Shown here in pieces: positions 8,270 to 16,629 of a stretch of DNA of 64,000 nucleotides; the stretch's first letter is position 1; each line of letters opens with the position of its first letter. The stretch covers positions 53,672 to 117,671 of the forward strand of contig JADKCF010000011.1 in assembly GCA_016714765.1 (NCBI GenBank), in the 5' to 3' direction. The stretch is from Saprospiraceae bacterium (lineage in GTDB: Bacteria > Bacteroidota > Bacteroidia > Chitinophagales > Saprospiraceae). Position numbers and translations under genes: made by a program. The notes under the pieces were generated by a model. That model searched no databases. It saw only the letters and a list, made by a program, of their open reading frames with translations, and was not told the origin of the DNA.

Positions 8270-11200
8270 ATGAAGCCAATTTTATTATCCATTTTTATCA
8301 TTTCGGCATTAGGCATTTTACATAGTCAGCCAGCTATACCATTAAAGAGTGACGAAATATTCGGAGCTGTCAGGGCGAGGCAAATAGGACCTGCGGTCAT
8401 GAGTGGTCGTGTAGTGGACCTGGAAGCCCATCCTACTAATTCCAAAATATTTTATGTTGCAGCAGCAGGTGGTGGTGTCTGGCAAACAAACAATGCAGGT
8501 GTCACCTTTAATCCCATCTTTGATAAGCACACCCAATGTATAGGGGCTATAGAATTAGATCCCAAGGACCCGGACAAAACCATTTGGGTTGGTACCGGCG
8601 AAACATGGACCAGAAATAGCGTCAGCGTGGGCGATGGAATTTATAAAAGTACAGATGGCGGCGAGAACTGGAAAAATATGGGTCTGCCAAAGTCAGAAAG
8701 AATAAGTAATATCATCGTGCACCCAAAAAACTCCAACGAAGTGTATGTGGGTGTGCTTGGTGCTTTGTGGGGCGATAGTGAAGACAGAGGTATTTACAAA
8801 ACGACAGACGGAGGGCTGACATGGAATAAAATATTTTCGGTCAATCCCACAACTGGATGTTCTGAACTGATAATGGACCCGACCAATCCTGATATTATGT
8901 ATGCTGCATTCTGGGAATTCAGGAGGACAGCTTATTCCTTCAATTCCGGGGGTATGCACTCAGCATTGTATAAGACACTTGACGGTGGTAAGACCTGGAA
9001 TAAGATTCACAATGGATTTCCATCTGGCAAGTTGGGAAGAATCGGAGTAGCCGTGTCACCATCCAATGGTTCGATAGTCTATGCAGTCATTGAGTCTGAA
9101 AAGCCGGAAGACAAAGGCTTGTACAGATCTGAAAATGCCGGTGCATCGTGGAAAAAACTGAATGGCGATTTTGAACTGGTCATCAGACCGTTTTATTTCT
9201 CCAGAATTGTTATCGACCCCAAAAATCCCGATATCATACTCAAAGCGGGCCTTCAGGGATATATGAGTAAGGATGGCGGTAAAACCTTCAGAAGTATTGG
9301 CGCAGGCATCCACTCAGATTTTCATGATTATATTTTCGATCCCCACGATTCTCAAAAAATAGTGGTAGGCACAGATGGTGGTGTTTATCGTTCATGGGAT
9401 GGAGGTTCAGTATGGGAAATGGTCAAAGGTCTGCCACTCTCTCAGTTTTATCATGTATCAGTAGACAATCAGACACCATACCATGTTTATGGAGGCCTCC
9501 AGGATAATGGATCATGGTCCGGACCTAGTAAAAGAGTAGGAGGTATAAAGAACAGCGACTGGGTTTCAGTAGGGTATGGAGATGGTTTCAGAGTATATCC
9601 TCACCCCAAAGACCCCAATACTGTTTATTCTGAAATGCAGGGAGCTGAAAATATATGGCGTGTGGATGTATCCAAAAGCCAAGCTAAAACAATTAAGCCT
9701 TATGCAGAGGAAGGAGATCCGAAACTGCGCTTCAACTGGAATGCTCCACTCACAACCAGTTTTCATAATCCAGACAGAATTTATGTAGGAAGTCAGTATG
9801 TACACGTCTCTGATGACAAAGGAGAAACATGGCGGAAGATGTCGCCTGATCTTACTACCAATGATCCTTCCAAGCAATTGCAGGAGGATTCAGGCGGTTT
9901 GAGCGCAGATAATTCAGGGGCAGAAAATCATTGTACAGTATTCACAATAAACGAGTCTCCAATGGATAAAAATGTAATTTGGGCAGGCACCGATGATGGT
10001 AATGTACAGCTGACTAAAGATGGTGGTAAAAGCTGGATCAACGTGACGGCCAATATTACCGGAGTGCCAAAAAATACGTGGGTATATTATATAGAACCCA
10101 GTCAGGTGGATGTCAATACTGCCTATGTGGTTTTTGATGGACATACCCGGAATGATAAAAAGGCCTATGTTATGAAAACAACAGATGCAGGTAAAACATG
10201 GATATCTATTGTCAATGACCAGATACCTGTCTACGCCAGATGTATCAAGGAAGACCCTAAAAATCCCAATCTGCTTTATCTGGGCACTGAATTTGGATTG
10301 TATGTTACAGTTGACGCCGGACAAAACTGGGCTAAATTCGAAAACAACATGCCTCCGGTAGCCGTCCACTACCTTGCCATACATGCTGAATCCAATGCAC
10401 TCGTTATGGCAACACACGGAAGAGGAATCATCATAATCGATGATCTGACACCATTAAGGGCTATTACAGAGGCAGCACTTACTAAGGAACTTGATTTTAT
10501 AAAGGTAGCTCCCACCGTGATGAATGAAAGTACCTCCTTCCAGAGTTTTCCTGCTGTAGGAGAGTTTGTAGGAGACAACCCTACTACTTCTGCCAGAATT
10601 GTCTATTTTATGAATAAAAGGCATACTTTCGGTAAAATGACTATGGAAGTATATGACAGCGAAGGTAAAAAAGTTGCGGACCTCGTTCCTGGAAAGAGCA
10701 AAGGAATCAATGAGGTATTATGGAATTATACGCTTCCATTACCAAAAACAGCCAAAGGCAAAACATTTACTTTTGGGGGATTCGGAGCACCTACTGTACC
10801 TGCCGGAAAATACACAGTTAAGATTAACAAAGGAAGTAACGAGTATACGCAGGAAATAGAGTTGAAATATGATCAGAATTCCATACATTCAGAGGCTGAC
10901 CGCAAGCTCAAAGATGAAAAAAGTATGCAACTTTATGGAATGATGGAAACACTGGCATACGAAGTAGAAAAAATAGATCTGTTGCAGAAGACGGCTGAGG
11001 ATATCAAACCACTGCTCAATGATAAAAAACTGGCTAAACAACTCAATATCGAGTCCTATGTGAAGGAAATAGAAGCACTTAGGAGCACACTTGTAGTGAC
11101 AAAAGGTGACAATTATGTAGGTGCAGCTGATCCTCAGTTGAGAGAAAAAATTGCCAACCTCTACGGTGAGGTGATTGGATATGCAGGAAAACCATCTAAT

Positions 11201-11356
11201 GCCCAGCTTTCCAACCTTAATCTGCTGACGACTAGACTCAATGAAGCCAAAGGTAAGATCAATGCTGTAATACAAAAAGCAGAGGTGTTGAACAATATCC
11301 TTGACAAAGCAAAAATAGAAAAAAGAATTCTGGCCCGACTTAATGACGGAGCCTGA
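8270..11356 (+). CDS. Large exported BNR/sortilin-type beta-propeller protein
   Basis: A 1028-residue protein with a signal peptide (cleavage near residue 20, HSQ). Residues 30-730 hold about ten BNR (Asp-box) repeats, for example STDGGENW, TTDGGLTW, TLDGGKTW, SKDGGKTF, TKDGGKSW and TTDAGKTW, forming one or two propellers as in VPS10/sortilin and xyloglucanase-like proteins. A beta-rich segment (about 770-880) and a helical C-terminal tail (about 880-1028) follow. Bacteroidota homologues are often labelled glycosyl hydrolase, but I see no catalytic signature that fixes a reaction. An intrinsic terminator follows directly. Protein-binding or glycan-binding functions are equally possible. Confidence 0.85.
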   Translation: MKPILLSIFIISALGILHSQPAIPLKSDEIFGAVRARQIGPAVMSGRVVDLEAHPTNSKIFYVAAAGGGVWQTNNAGVTFNPIFDKHTQCIGAIELDPKDPDKTIWVGTGETWTRNSVSVGDGIYKSTDGGENWKNMGLPKSERISNIIVHPKNSNEVYVGVLGALWGDSEDRGIYKTTDGGLTWNKIFSVNPTTGCSELIMDPTNPDIMYAAFWEFRRTAYSFNSGGMHSALYKTLDGGKTWNKIHNGFPSGKLGRIGVAVSPSNGSIVYAVIESEKPEDKGLYRSENAGASWKKLNGDFELVIRPFYFSRIVIDPKNPDIILKAGLQGYMSKDGGKTFRSIGAGIHSDFHDYIFDPHDSQKIVVGTDGGVYRSWDGGSVWEMVKGLPLSQFYHVSVDNQTPYHVYGGLQDNGSWSGPSKRVGGIKNSDWVSVGYGDGFRVYPHPKDPNTVYSEMQGAENIWRVDVSKSQAKTIKPYAEEGDPKLRFNWNAPLTTSFHNPDRIYVGSQYVHVSDDKGETWRKMSPDLTTNDPSKQLQEDSGGLSADNSGAENHCTVFTINESPMDKNVIWAGTDDGNVQLTKDGGKSWINVTANITGVPKNTWVYYIEPSQVDVNTAYVVFDGHTRNDKKAYVMKTTDAGKTWISIVNDQIPVYARCIKEDPKNPNLLYLGTEFGLYVTVDAGQNWAKFENNMPPVAVHYLAIHAESNALVMATHGRGIIIIDDLTPLRAITEAALTKELDFIKVAPTVMNESTSFQSFPAVGEFVGDNPTTSARIVYFMNKRHTFGKMTMEVYDSEGKKVADLVPGKSKGINEVLWNYTLPLPKTAKGKTFTFGGFGAPTVPAGKYTVKINKGSNEYTQEIELKYDQNSIHSEADRKLKDEKSMQLYGMMETLAYEVEKIDLLQKTAEDIKPLLNDKKLAKQLNIESYVKEIEALRSTLVVTKGDNYVGAADPQLREKIANLYGEVIGYAGKPSNAQLSNLNLLTTRLNEAKGKINAVIQKAEVLNNILDKAKIEKRILARLNDGA

Positions 11357-11388
11357 CCTGAATTGTAAATACTATGATTGAAATAGTA

Positions 11389-11430
11389 AGAGTTCCGTGC
11401 GGTAACCATACCTGTACGGAACTTTTTTTT
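11389..11430 (+). terminator. Intrinsic terminator of the BNR gene
   Basis: AGTTCCGT (11391-11398) pairs with ACGGAACT (11416-11423), followed by eight T residues. Confidence 0.8.
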
Positions 11431-11577
11431 TAATTTTTATAAATGTAAGGAAGTTTTATTGGTAAATAATAAGGTTAAATGTAAAAAATCTGACAAAATA
11501 TTTAGGCAGTATTCATGTGACATTCTGATAATAATCAGTCTTAAATAGGTAGTCATTCATTATCAACCTGCACTCTT

Positions 11578-11730
11578 ATGTTTAAAAAAGTATTGACAGT
11601 TATTTTGGTTATGGTCAGCTTATTTGCACCTTTGTCCAGAGAAAATAACAACAGCAAAAGAACAGGAAATCAAACCTTAACTGTTAAAACTACATCTGCA
11701 GCACCACTAAGCTATATAGCCATCAAATAA
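11578..11730 (+). CDS. Small exported peptide of 50 residues
   Basis: The frame begins MFKKVLTVILVMVSLFAP, a convincing short signal peptide (two lysines, hydrophobic core), followed by a polar tail rich in Asn, Thr and Ser (SRENNNSKRTGNQTL) ending YIAIK. It lies alone between the BNR terminator and the oxygenase gene. No Cys lipobox is present, so the product could be secreted or remain as a membrane peptide. I do not recognise a family and no clear promoter box is seen. It may be a real small gene or a decayed signal-peptide gene. Confidence 0.5.
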   Translation: MFKKVLTVILVMVSLFAPLSRENNNSKRTGNQTLTVKTTSAAPLSYIAIK

Positions 11731-11855
11731 TAAATACACAATCAAATACTTTGGTATTTGCTATTAATTGAGTATTCCATAGTTTATCCACATTTTTTAG
11801 CTTATCTTACTGCTTTATTAGCAACCTGACCACCATCATTCATAAAATATAAAAG

Positions 11856-12452
11856 ATGAGTCATTCACATGTTTTTGAAAAACTCATCGATAGTTATATA
11901 GATGATAATGTAGGTATTGCAGAAGGGTTTCTGAATACAGGCCTTGCTTCGCGACTTAGAACAAACCTGGAGCGCCTTTACAAAAGCAATGCTCTCAATC
12001 ATGCAGGCACAGGTAACCAATCTAGCGTAACCCATGACAAACTGGTCAGAAGTGATAAAATCTACTGGTTGGACAAAAGCCACAATGATGCTGTAGAAAA
12101 TGAGTTTTTCCTGGTCATGGATGATTTTATTCGCTATCTCAATGAGACGTGTTTTACCGGTATCACCGGGTATGAATTTCATTACGCTATGTATGAAAAA
12201 GGAAGCTTTTATAAGAGACATGTTGATAGGTTTCGCAATGATGATAGCCGTCTGTTTTCTATGATTACATATCTAAACCCGGACTGGTCAGAAGGTGACG
12301 GCGGAGAGCTTTGCATATATCATGCAGACCATAAACAGCAAATCTCACCGATCGATGGCAAAAGTATTTTCTTCAGGAGCAGTGATCTGGAGCACGAAGT
12401 GTTGCTAACACACGTGCCCAGGATGAGTATCACGGGTTGGCTCAAAAGATAG
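11856..12452 (+). CDS. 2-oxoglutarate/Fe(II)-dependent oxygenase (prolyl 4-hydroxylase type)
   Basis: A 198-residue protein with the double-stranded beta-helix core of the 2OG-Fe(II) oxygenases. The iron triad is H122-x-D124 (YKRHVDRF) and H180 (LEHEV), and R189 (VPRMSITGW) is the expected 2-oxoglutarate ligand. The spacing and the ITYLNPDW segment match the prolyl 4-hydroxylase/SM-20 group, which hydroxylates proline in proteins such as elongation factors. The substrate is unknown here. There is no signal peptide, so it acts in the cytoplasm. Confidence 0.88.
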   Translation: MSHSHVFEKLIDSYIDDNVGIAEGFLNTGLASRLRTNLERLYKSNALNHAGTGNQSSVTHDKLVRSDKIYWLDKSHNDAVENEFFLVMDDFIRYLNETCFTGITGYEFHYAMYEKGSFYKRHVDRFRNDDSRLFSMITYLNPDWSEGDGGELCIYHADHKQQISPIDGKSIFFRSSDLEHEVLLTHVPRMSITGWLKR

Positions 12453-12581
12453 TCTACAGGTAAAACAAAGAACATCCAAGCTATTTATAAATAATAACCA
12501 GCATTGTCTTATTGATAAAAGTGGCAATAAAAAAATATTTAAAATTTTACGCAATTTTTATTTTAATTGTAAGTTATAATA

Positions 12582-12589
12582 TAACTTTG
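12582..12589 (+). promoter_or_regulatory. -7 box of the creD operon
   Basis: TAACTTTG, a full TAnnTTTG match, 69 nt before the ATG at 12659. Confidence 0.45.
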
Positions 12590-12658
12590 CATTTCAAAGT
12601 ACTTTACGTATTTTGATATTTATCAGAGGAGATTATTGAAAATTTATATTTTTTGAAA

Positions 12659-13270
12659 ATGAATAAATACGAAAACGATTTAACACATATCAGGCAGATG
12701 ATGGAGCGTTCTTCGACCTTTATCTCACTCAGTGGCTTGTCCGGGGTAGGAGCAGGGTTGGCCGCGCTGACAGGATGTGTGACAGCATTTTATATCCTGA
12801 ACCATCACCAGATAGACTATTTTGATGGCCAAACTATCAGTTTTTCAAAGTTGGTGATCATGCAGCTTGGATTGGTAGCGTTGGCTACTCTCATATCAGC
12901 AGTAGCGGCAGCGATTTACTTTACTGTGAGAAAATCAAAGCAACGCGGTTATCCGTTGTGGACTGTATCCACACACAATATTTTGCAGGCTGCTTTGATT
13001 CCTTTGATGGCAGGGGGAGTGTTTTGCTTGATAATGGTATGGCATCACTTCTTTTTTCTTGTGGCGCCGAGTATGCTTGTATTTTATGGGCTGGCATTGG
13101 TAAGTGCCTCTAAATACACTCATGCAGATATTTTTTGGCTTGGATTGCTCGAACTGTTGCTCGGATTGCTGGCTACTATTTTCGTTGGATACGGACTGGT
13201 TTTCTGGGGAGTAGGATTCGGTTTTCTTCATATCTTTTACGGCGTATTGTTGTATAAAAAATACAATTGA
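12659..13270 (+). CDS. Four- or five-helix membrane protein of the creD operon
   Basis: A 203-residue integral membrane protein. A polar N-terminus (MNKYENDLTHIRQMMERSS) is followed by hydrophobic helices near 25-50, 65-90, 110-135, 140-160 and 165-195. No catalytic motif is visible and I do not know its function. Its stop codon almost touches the winged-helix gene, and creD follows, so the three form one operon. A protein of this size commonly precedes such a regulator in Bacteroidota, suggesting it is a partner or target of the regulator. An in-frame TTG at 12653 is an alternative start, but the ATG is preferred. Confidence 0.72.
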   Translation: MNKYENDLTHIRQMMERSSTFISLSGLSGVGAGLAALTGCVTAFYILNHHQIDYFDGQTISFSKLVIMQLGLVALATLISAVAAAIYFTVRKSKQRGYPLWTVSTHNILQAALIPLMAGGVFCLIMVWHHFFFLVAPSMLVFYGLALVSASKYTHADIFWLGLLELLLGLLATIFVGYGLVFWGVGFGFLHIFYGVLLYKKYN

Positions 13271-13275
13271 CCAAT

Positions 13276-13575
13276 ATGAAGGAAGTCGACATCAGTAGTA
13301 TCAATAAAGACTTTGAGAGTAGGGTCAGGCTAGGCATTATGTCAGTGCTGATGGTCAATGAATGGGTAAATTTTTCAGACATGAAGCAAATGCTGGAACT
13401 GTCAGATGGCAATCTTGCCAGCCATGCAGTTGCATTGGAAAATCGAAAATATATTGAAGTAAGGAAAGCGTTTGTGGGCCGCAAACCAGAGACTTCTTAC
13501 CGGGCTACACCCGAAGGCAAAATAGCATTCCAAAAGCATATAGAAGCTTTGGTAGCTTTGATAGGCAAAGGTTAA
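13276..13575 (+). CDS. Winged-helix transcriptional regulator
   Basis: A 99-residue protein that is essentially one winged-helix domain. RLGIMSVLMVNEWVNFSDMK is the first helix pair, LELSDGNLASHAVALENR the recognition helix, and YIEVRKAFVGRKPETSYRATPEG the wing. It resembles the PadR/MarR-like group found beside creD in Bacteroidota. It lies between the membrane protein (5-nt gap) and creD (84-nt gap), so it probably regulates its own operon. An in-frame TTG at 13267 overlaps the previous stop, but I chose the ATG at 13276. No effector domain is present. Confidence 0.85.
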   Translation: MKEVDISSINKDFESRVRLGIMSVLMVNEWVNFSDMKQMLELSDGNLASHAVALENRKYIEVRKAFVGRKPETSYRATPEGKIAFQKHIEALVALIGKG

Positions 13576-13659
13576 ATTGTGAGCTATATTTTTTTCACTT
13601 ATTACTTTGAATTACAAAGAACTTTATAAATAATTTTTTAATCATTACAATAGGACATT

Positions 13660-15066
13660 ATGGAAACAAAGTCATTTTTTCAAAACCCAGGTACACAAAT
13701 CACCCTCAAACTGGCACTTATTTTTATACTTGTTATTTTTTTGCTCATCCCAAAATTTCTGATCCTCGACCTGATAGAGGAGCGGCAAAGGCTAAGCGAA
13801 AGTGTAACCAATGAAGTCTCAGCAGGATGGGGTGGAGAACAGGTACACACAGGACCTGCACTTATCATTCCATATTTTCAGCTTGTCCCCAATATAGATA
13901 AAACTAAGCCGGACGTACAAACCAAAGCCAATCTGGTCGTATTTCCTGAAAGCCTGAGCGTAGATGGACAAATCGCCACTGAATCTAAATACCGCAGTCT
14001 TTACAAAGTGTTGTTGTACAAATCTATTATTCAGGTTAATGGAGTTTTTAAATTGCCTGAAAGCCAACTGACGAATATTGAGCATAAGGATTTGCTGTTT
14101 AGCGAAGCATATCTCGTCATGGGAGTCAAGGATCCCAAAGGTATCAATAATAAGATAGAACTGAAATGGAATGAACAAAACCTGACATTGCATCCGGGAA
14201 TGTCTAATATCAGTTTTGCGGTACATCCTTCGCAGACGGGTACAGCGGCTTATACCGATTTGCCAAGGTCGAGTGATGACCAGTTATCAGGTTTTAAAAC
14301 AGGATTAAACACAAATATTCCTTTGGATAAGAATGTCAAAGATTACACTTTTTCTTACACATTAAGCATCAAGGGATCAAAAGGTCTGCAATTTGCACCA
14401 TTGGGTAAATCGACAGAAGTTCACCTGAAATCAGACTTTAAAGACCCTGTTTTTGCTGGTGGATTTTTGCCGGAACATACAACAAATGAAAAAGGTTTTG
14501 ATGCCAGGTGGAAAGTATTCGAATACAATAAGTCCATGCCTGCATTTCAGAAAGATAGTTCTGTAATTGATTTGGGTGATAATGTTTTCGGGGTAAAAAT
14601 CAGACATTTGATAGATAATTATGTCAAATCCTACAGGGCTGGCAAATATATGATTTTGTTTATTGTACTCACATTTTTGGTTGTATTCCTGACAGAGATC
14701 GTAGAGAAAATCAGAATACATATTTTCCAATACACACTGATAGGACTTGCTTTGGTCATCTTTTTCACCTTATTGCTTTCGATTTCAGAGTTTTATGGAT
14801 TTGACGCAGCATATATGGTGGCGGCGGTCGCTACCATTGGATTGGTGTTTTTGTACAGTCTCGGCATGTTCAGGCAACGCAGGAGTTCAGTATTGTTACT
14901 GACTTTACTTGTAGTGCTTTTTGGGTACATATACCTGATCATCCAACTAGAAAAAACTGCTTTACTTGCGGGGTCTATCGGATTGTTTGTGATTATCGCT
15001 TTGACCATGTATGTCACCAGGAAGATAAAGTGGTTTGAAGAAAACAGTGAGACAATGCTGGAATAA
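13660..15066 (+). CDS. creD: Inner-membrane protein CreD
   Basis: A 468-residue CreD-family protein. It has one N-terminal membrane helix (about 15-38), a large periplasmic domain (about 40-320) with the conserved VHTGPALIIPY segment, then a block of five or six helices (about 325-460). In enterobacteria CreD is induced through CreBC and affects envelope integrity, beta-lactam tolerance and colicin tolerance. Here no CreBC system is nearby and the linked regulator is a winged-helix protein instead. A long hairpin terminator follows the stop. Confidence 0.92.
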   Translation: METKSFFQNPGTQITLKLALIFILVIFLLIPKFLILDLIEERQRLSESVTNEVSAGWGGEQVHTGPALIIPYFQLVPNIDKTKPDVQTKANLVVFPESLSVDGQIATESKYRSLYKVLLYKSIIQVNGVFKLPESQLTNIEHKDLLFSEAYLVMGVKDPKGINNKIELKWNEQNLTLHPGMSNISFAVHPSQTGTAAYTDLPRSSDDQLSGFKTGLNTNIPLDKNVKDYTFSYTLSIKGSKGLQFAPLGKSTEVHLKSDFKDPVFAGGFLPEHTTNEKGFDARWKVFEYNKSMPAFQKDSSVIDLGDNVFGVKIRHLIDNYVKSYRAGKYMILFIVLTFLVVFLTEIVEKIRIHIFQYTLIGLALVIFFTLLLSISEFYGFDAAYMVAAVATIGLVFLYSLGMFRQRRSSVLLLTLLVVLFGYIYLIIQLEKTALLAGSIGLFVIIALTMYVTRKIKWFEENSETMLE

Positions 15067-15106
15067 TGAAGAAGTATAAATAAGGTAGCTGATCATTGCG
15101 CCTAAA

Positions 15107-15163
15107 AAAAAAAACTATCTCAGGAGAGTGTGTAAGTACACTCGACTGGGATAGTTTTTATTT
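15107..15163 (+). terminator. Compound hairpin terminator after creD
   Basis: AACTATCTCAG (15113-15123) pairs with CTGGGATAGTT (15146-15156, one G-T pair). Inside it, GAGTGT and ACACTC form a second stem. A-runs lie on the left and T-runs on the right, so it may also work for transcription arriving from the other side. Confidence 0.75.
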
Positions 15164-15216
15164 TATACCAAAAAGCAATAAAAACTCAATATGATAAAAA
15201 ACTGATTTTAAAACAG

Positions 15217-15321
15217 TCAATCATATTTTGGTTTTTTTAGTTTTTTCTCTGCTTTCTTTTCTTTGGGAGTTTTGGCGGCTTCTTTTTTTACCTCTTTTTT
15301 GACGTCCTTACTTTTTGCCAT
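15217..15321 (-). CDS. Lysine-rich small basic protein of 34 residues
   Basis: The frame starts MAKSKDVKKEVKKEAAKTP and is almost entirely Lys, Glu, Ala and Pro, ending KKPKYD. Such highly charged peptides are probably unfolded and may bind nucleic acid. From memory, similar short MAKSK-type proteins recur in Bacteroidota genomes. A -7 box, TACCTTTG, lies 39 nt upstream with a TTG at 17 nt spacing, which supports real expression. Function is unknown. Confidence 0.65.
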   Translation of the reverse strand: MAKSKDVKKEVKKEAAKTPKEKKAEKKLKKPKYD

Positions 15322-15360
15322 GGTTGTTCTTTTTAAATGTTACAGGTGAATGATTGGATA

Positions 15361-15388
15361 CAAAGGTAAAACAATATTGGCAGACCAA
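15361..15388 (-). promoter_or_regulatory. Promoter of the 34-residue basic protein
   Basis: On the minus strand a TTG (15388-15386) is followed after 17 nt by TACCTTTG (15368-15361), a full -7 match. The spacing lies within the Bacteroidota range. Confidence 0.5.
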
Positions 15389-15449
15389 TGTCATTTACTG
15401 AACCGAAAATCCTTTATGGAAAAACCAAACATACGCTTGAGTAAAATGG

Positions 15450-15944
15450 CTATCTCCCGAAATCATCCTGGACCCTGATGATATCGTCTTCATCACTAGG
15501 TTTGGCAGGGTTTGTATGCTGCCAAATTTCTGCTACAATGCCCCAGTCTTCGAGTCCTGTGAGACGATGACGTTCGCCTTGTCTGAGTTTAATGACATCT
15601 CCTTTGTGGAGTGTGTGTTGATGTCGTTCGGTGTCATCATCACTTGTGACGACGCCCACAGGTTTTCCTATACACTTCCATATCTCAGCTCTACGATGAT
15701 GGTATTGCCAGCTCAGTCTTTTATGAGGAGCTACTATCAGAATTTTTGGACTAAGTTTTTGGGTAATGCGAAGTGTGGAAAAATCTTCTTCAGGAAAGTA
15801 ATGTTTTGCAAAGTCGGCAGCCTGTGACTCATCTATGACAAAATAACCACCCCATGGCCGGCTTGTATCCATTCCGACATATGTAAAATGCAATTGGCTC
15901 AATTTTTTAGCTATCCGAGCAAAAATTTTTTCTTTTTCTTCCAT
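15450..15944 (-). CDS. Cupin protein related to type II mannose-6-phosphate isomerase
   Basis: A 164-residue single-cupin protein. RLSWQYHHRRAEIW (about 73-86) is very close to the RLSLQxHHHRAEHW metal-binding signature of the isomerase part of ManC-type enzymes, and HKGDVIKLRQGERHRL provides the second half of the cupin site. No guanylyltransferase domain is present, so this is a stand-alone isomerase-like cupin; sugar-phosphate isomerisation is likely but not proven. A longer frame starts at 16013, but a TATCTTTG box (15970-15977) lies within it, 25 nt before the ATG at 15944, so the shorter start is favoured. Confidence 0.82.
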   Translation of the reverse strand: MEEKEKIFARIAKKLSQLHFTYVGMDTSRPWGGYFVIDESQAADFAKHYFPEEDFSTLRITQKLSPKILIVAPHKRLSWQYHHRRAEIWKCIGKPVGVVTSDDDTERHQHTLHKGDVIKLRQGERHRLTGLEDWGIVAEIWQHTNPAKPSDEDDIIRVQDDFGR

Positions 15945-15969
15945 TCCCTGATGGTATCCGGTGAAGAGG

Positions 15970-15977
15970 CAAAGATA
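15970..15977 (-). promoter_or_regulatory. -7 box of the cupin gene
   Basis: The minus strand reads TATCTTTG, 25 nt before the chosen start at 15944. It argues against the longer frame from 16013. Confidence 0.5.
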
Positions 15978-16142
15978 TAAATTTTTCAATCTTAAAATTT
16001 TTTGGTCATCCAATAATAATTAAAAAAAGTAGTTTTTATGCACCATTAGAGATAATTATGAGTTAAGTCATTATCTGGTGCTTTTCAGATCATCTTTTTT
16101 TTAATGAAAAAATATCATCTTTGAAGTATAAAAACACAATAT

Positions 16143-16514
16143 ATGTATACCAATCTTAAAGTAGCAGGACTTTGGATAGATCATGATGATGCCTATTTGG
16201 TGACAACCCCTGATAAAATGAATATCGGAGATTACTCAGTCAAAGATAAATTAAAATCAGGTCACAAAGGGAGTGGGCACGGTATCAGCGAAAGCAAAAA
16301 GCAGGAAGATTTACATAAATTTTTCAGGTCCGTCGGTACACATCTGGGAGGCTATGATGTTATTTTTGTCTTTGGTCCAGGCAAAGCACAGGAAGAGTTT
16401 AAAAATTTTATGACCAAAGAAGGACTGGTCAAAGCTAAAATGGAGTTGGGTGCATCTGATGCACATATAACAAGTAATCAGATGATCTCGAAAGTCAGGG
16501 ATCATTTTAAATAA
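16143..16514 (+). CDS. Small WIDH-type protein, possibly eRF1-like fold
   Basis: A 123-residue soluble protein. It begins with VAGLWIDHDDAYLV, contains a glycine-, serine- and histidine-rich loop (SGHKGSGHGIS, about 41-51), then FRSVGTHLGGYDVIFVFGPGKAQEEF and ends in a HITSNQMISKVRDHF helix. The order, a WIDH start, then a GxDxIFVFGPGKA strand-loop-helix, then a C-terminal helix, resembles short bacterial proteins that start AVWIDHKEA and are sometimes annotated as translational-machinery proteins related to a domain of eRF1/Pelota. The similarity is from memory and remote. Function is unknown; ribosome stress or RNA binding is a guess. Confidence 0.65.
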   Translation: MYTNLKVAGLWIDHDDAYLVTTPDKMNIGDYSVKDKLKSGHKGSGHGISESKKQEDLHKFFRSVGTHLGGYDVIFVFGPGKAQEEFKNFMTKEGLVKAKMELGASDAHITSNQMISKVRDHFK

Positions 16515-16629
16515 AAGTTACCGCAATTTATCTTTCGTCGAAAACTGGTAAAATAGCAACCAATATAATATTTTCTTCGGAAGAACAGATGGGGTTGTAA
16601 GGTGTGGAATAGACTGAATTGATAGCGGG

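Noticed and set aside
9914..10417. Long minus-strand frame inside the BNR gene
   Set aside because: Shadow of the intact 1028-residue gene on the plus strand; no domain similarity.
12653..12658. TTG start for the creD-operon membrane protein
   Set aside because: It lies 6 nt before a normal ATG and adds only two residues.
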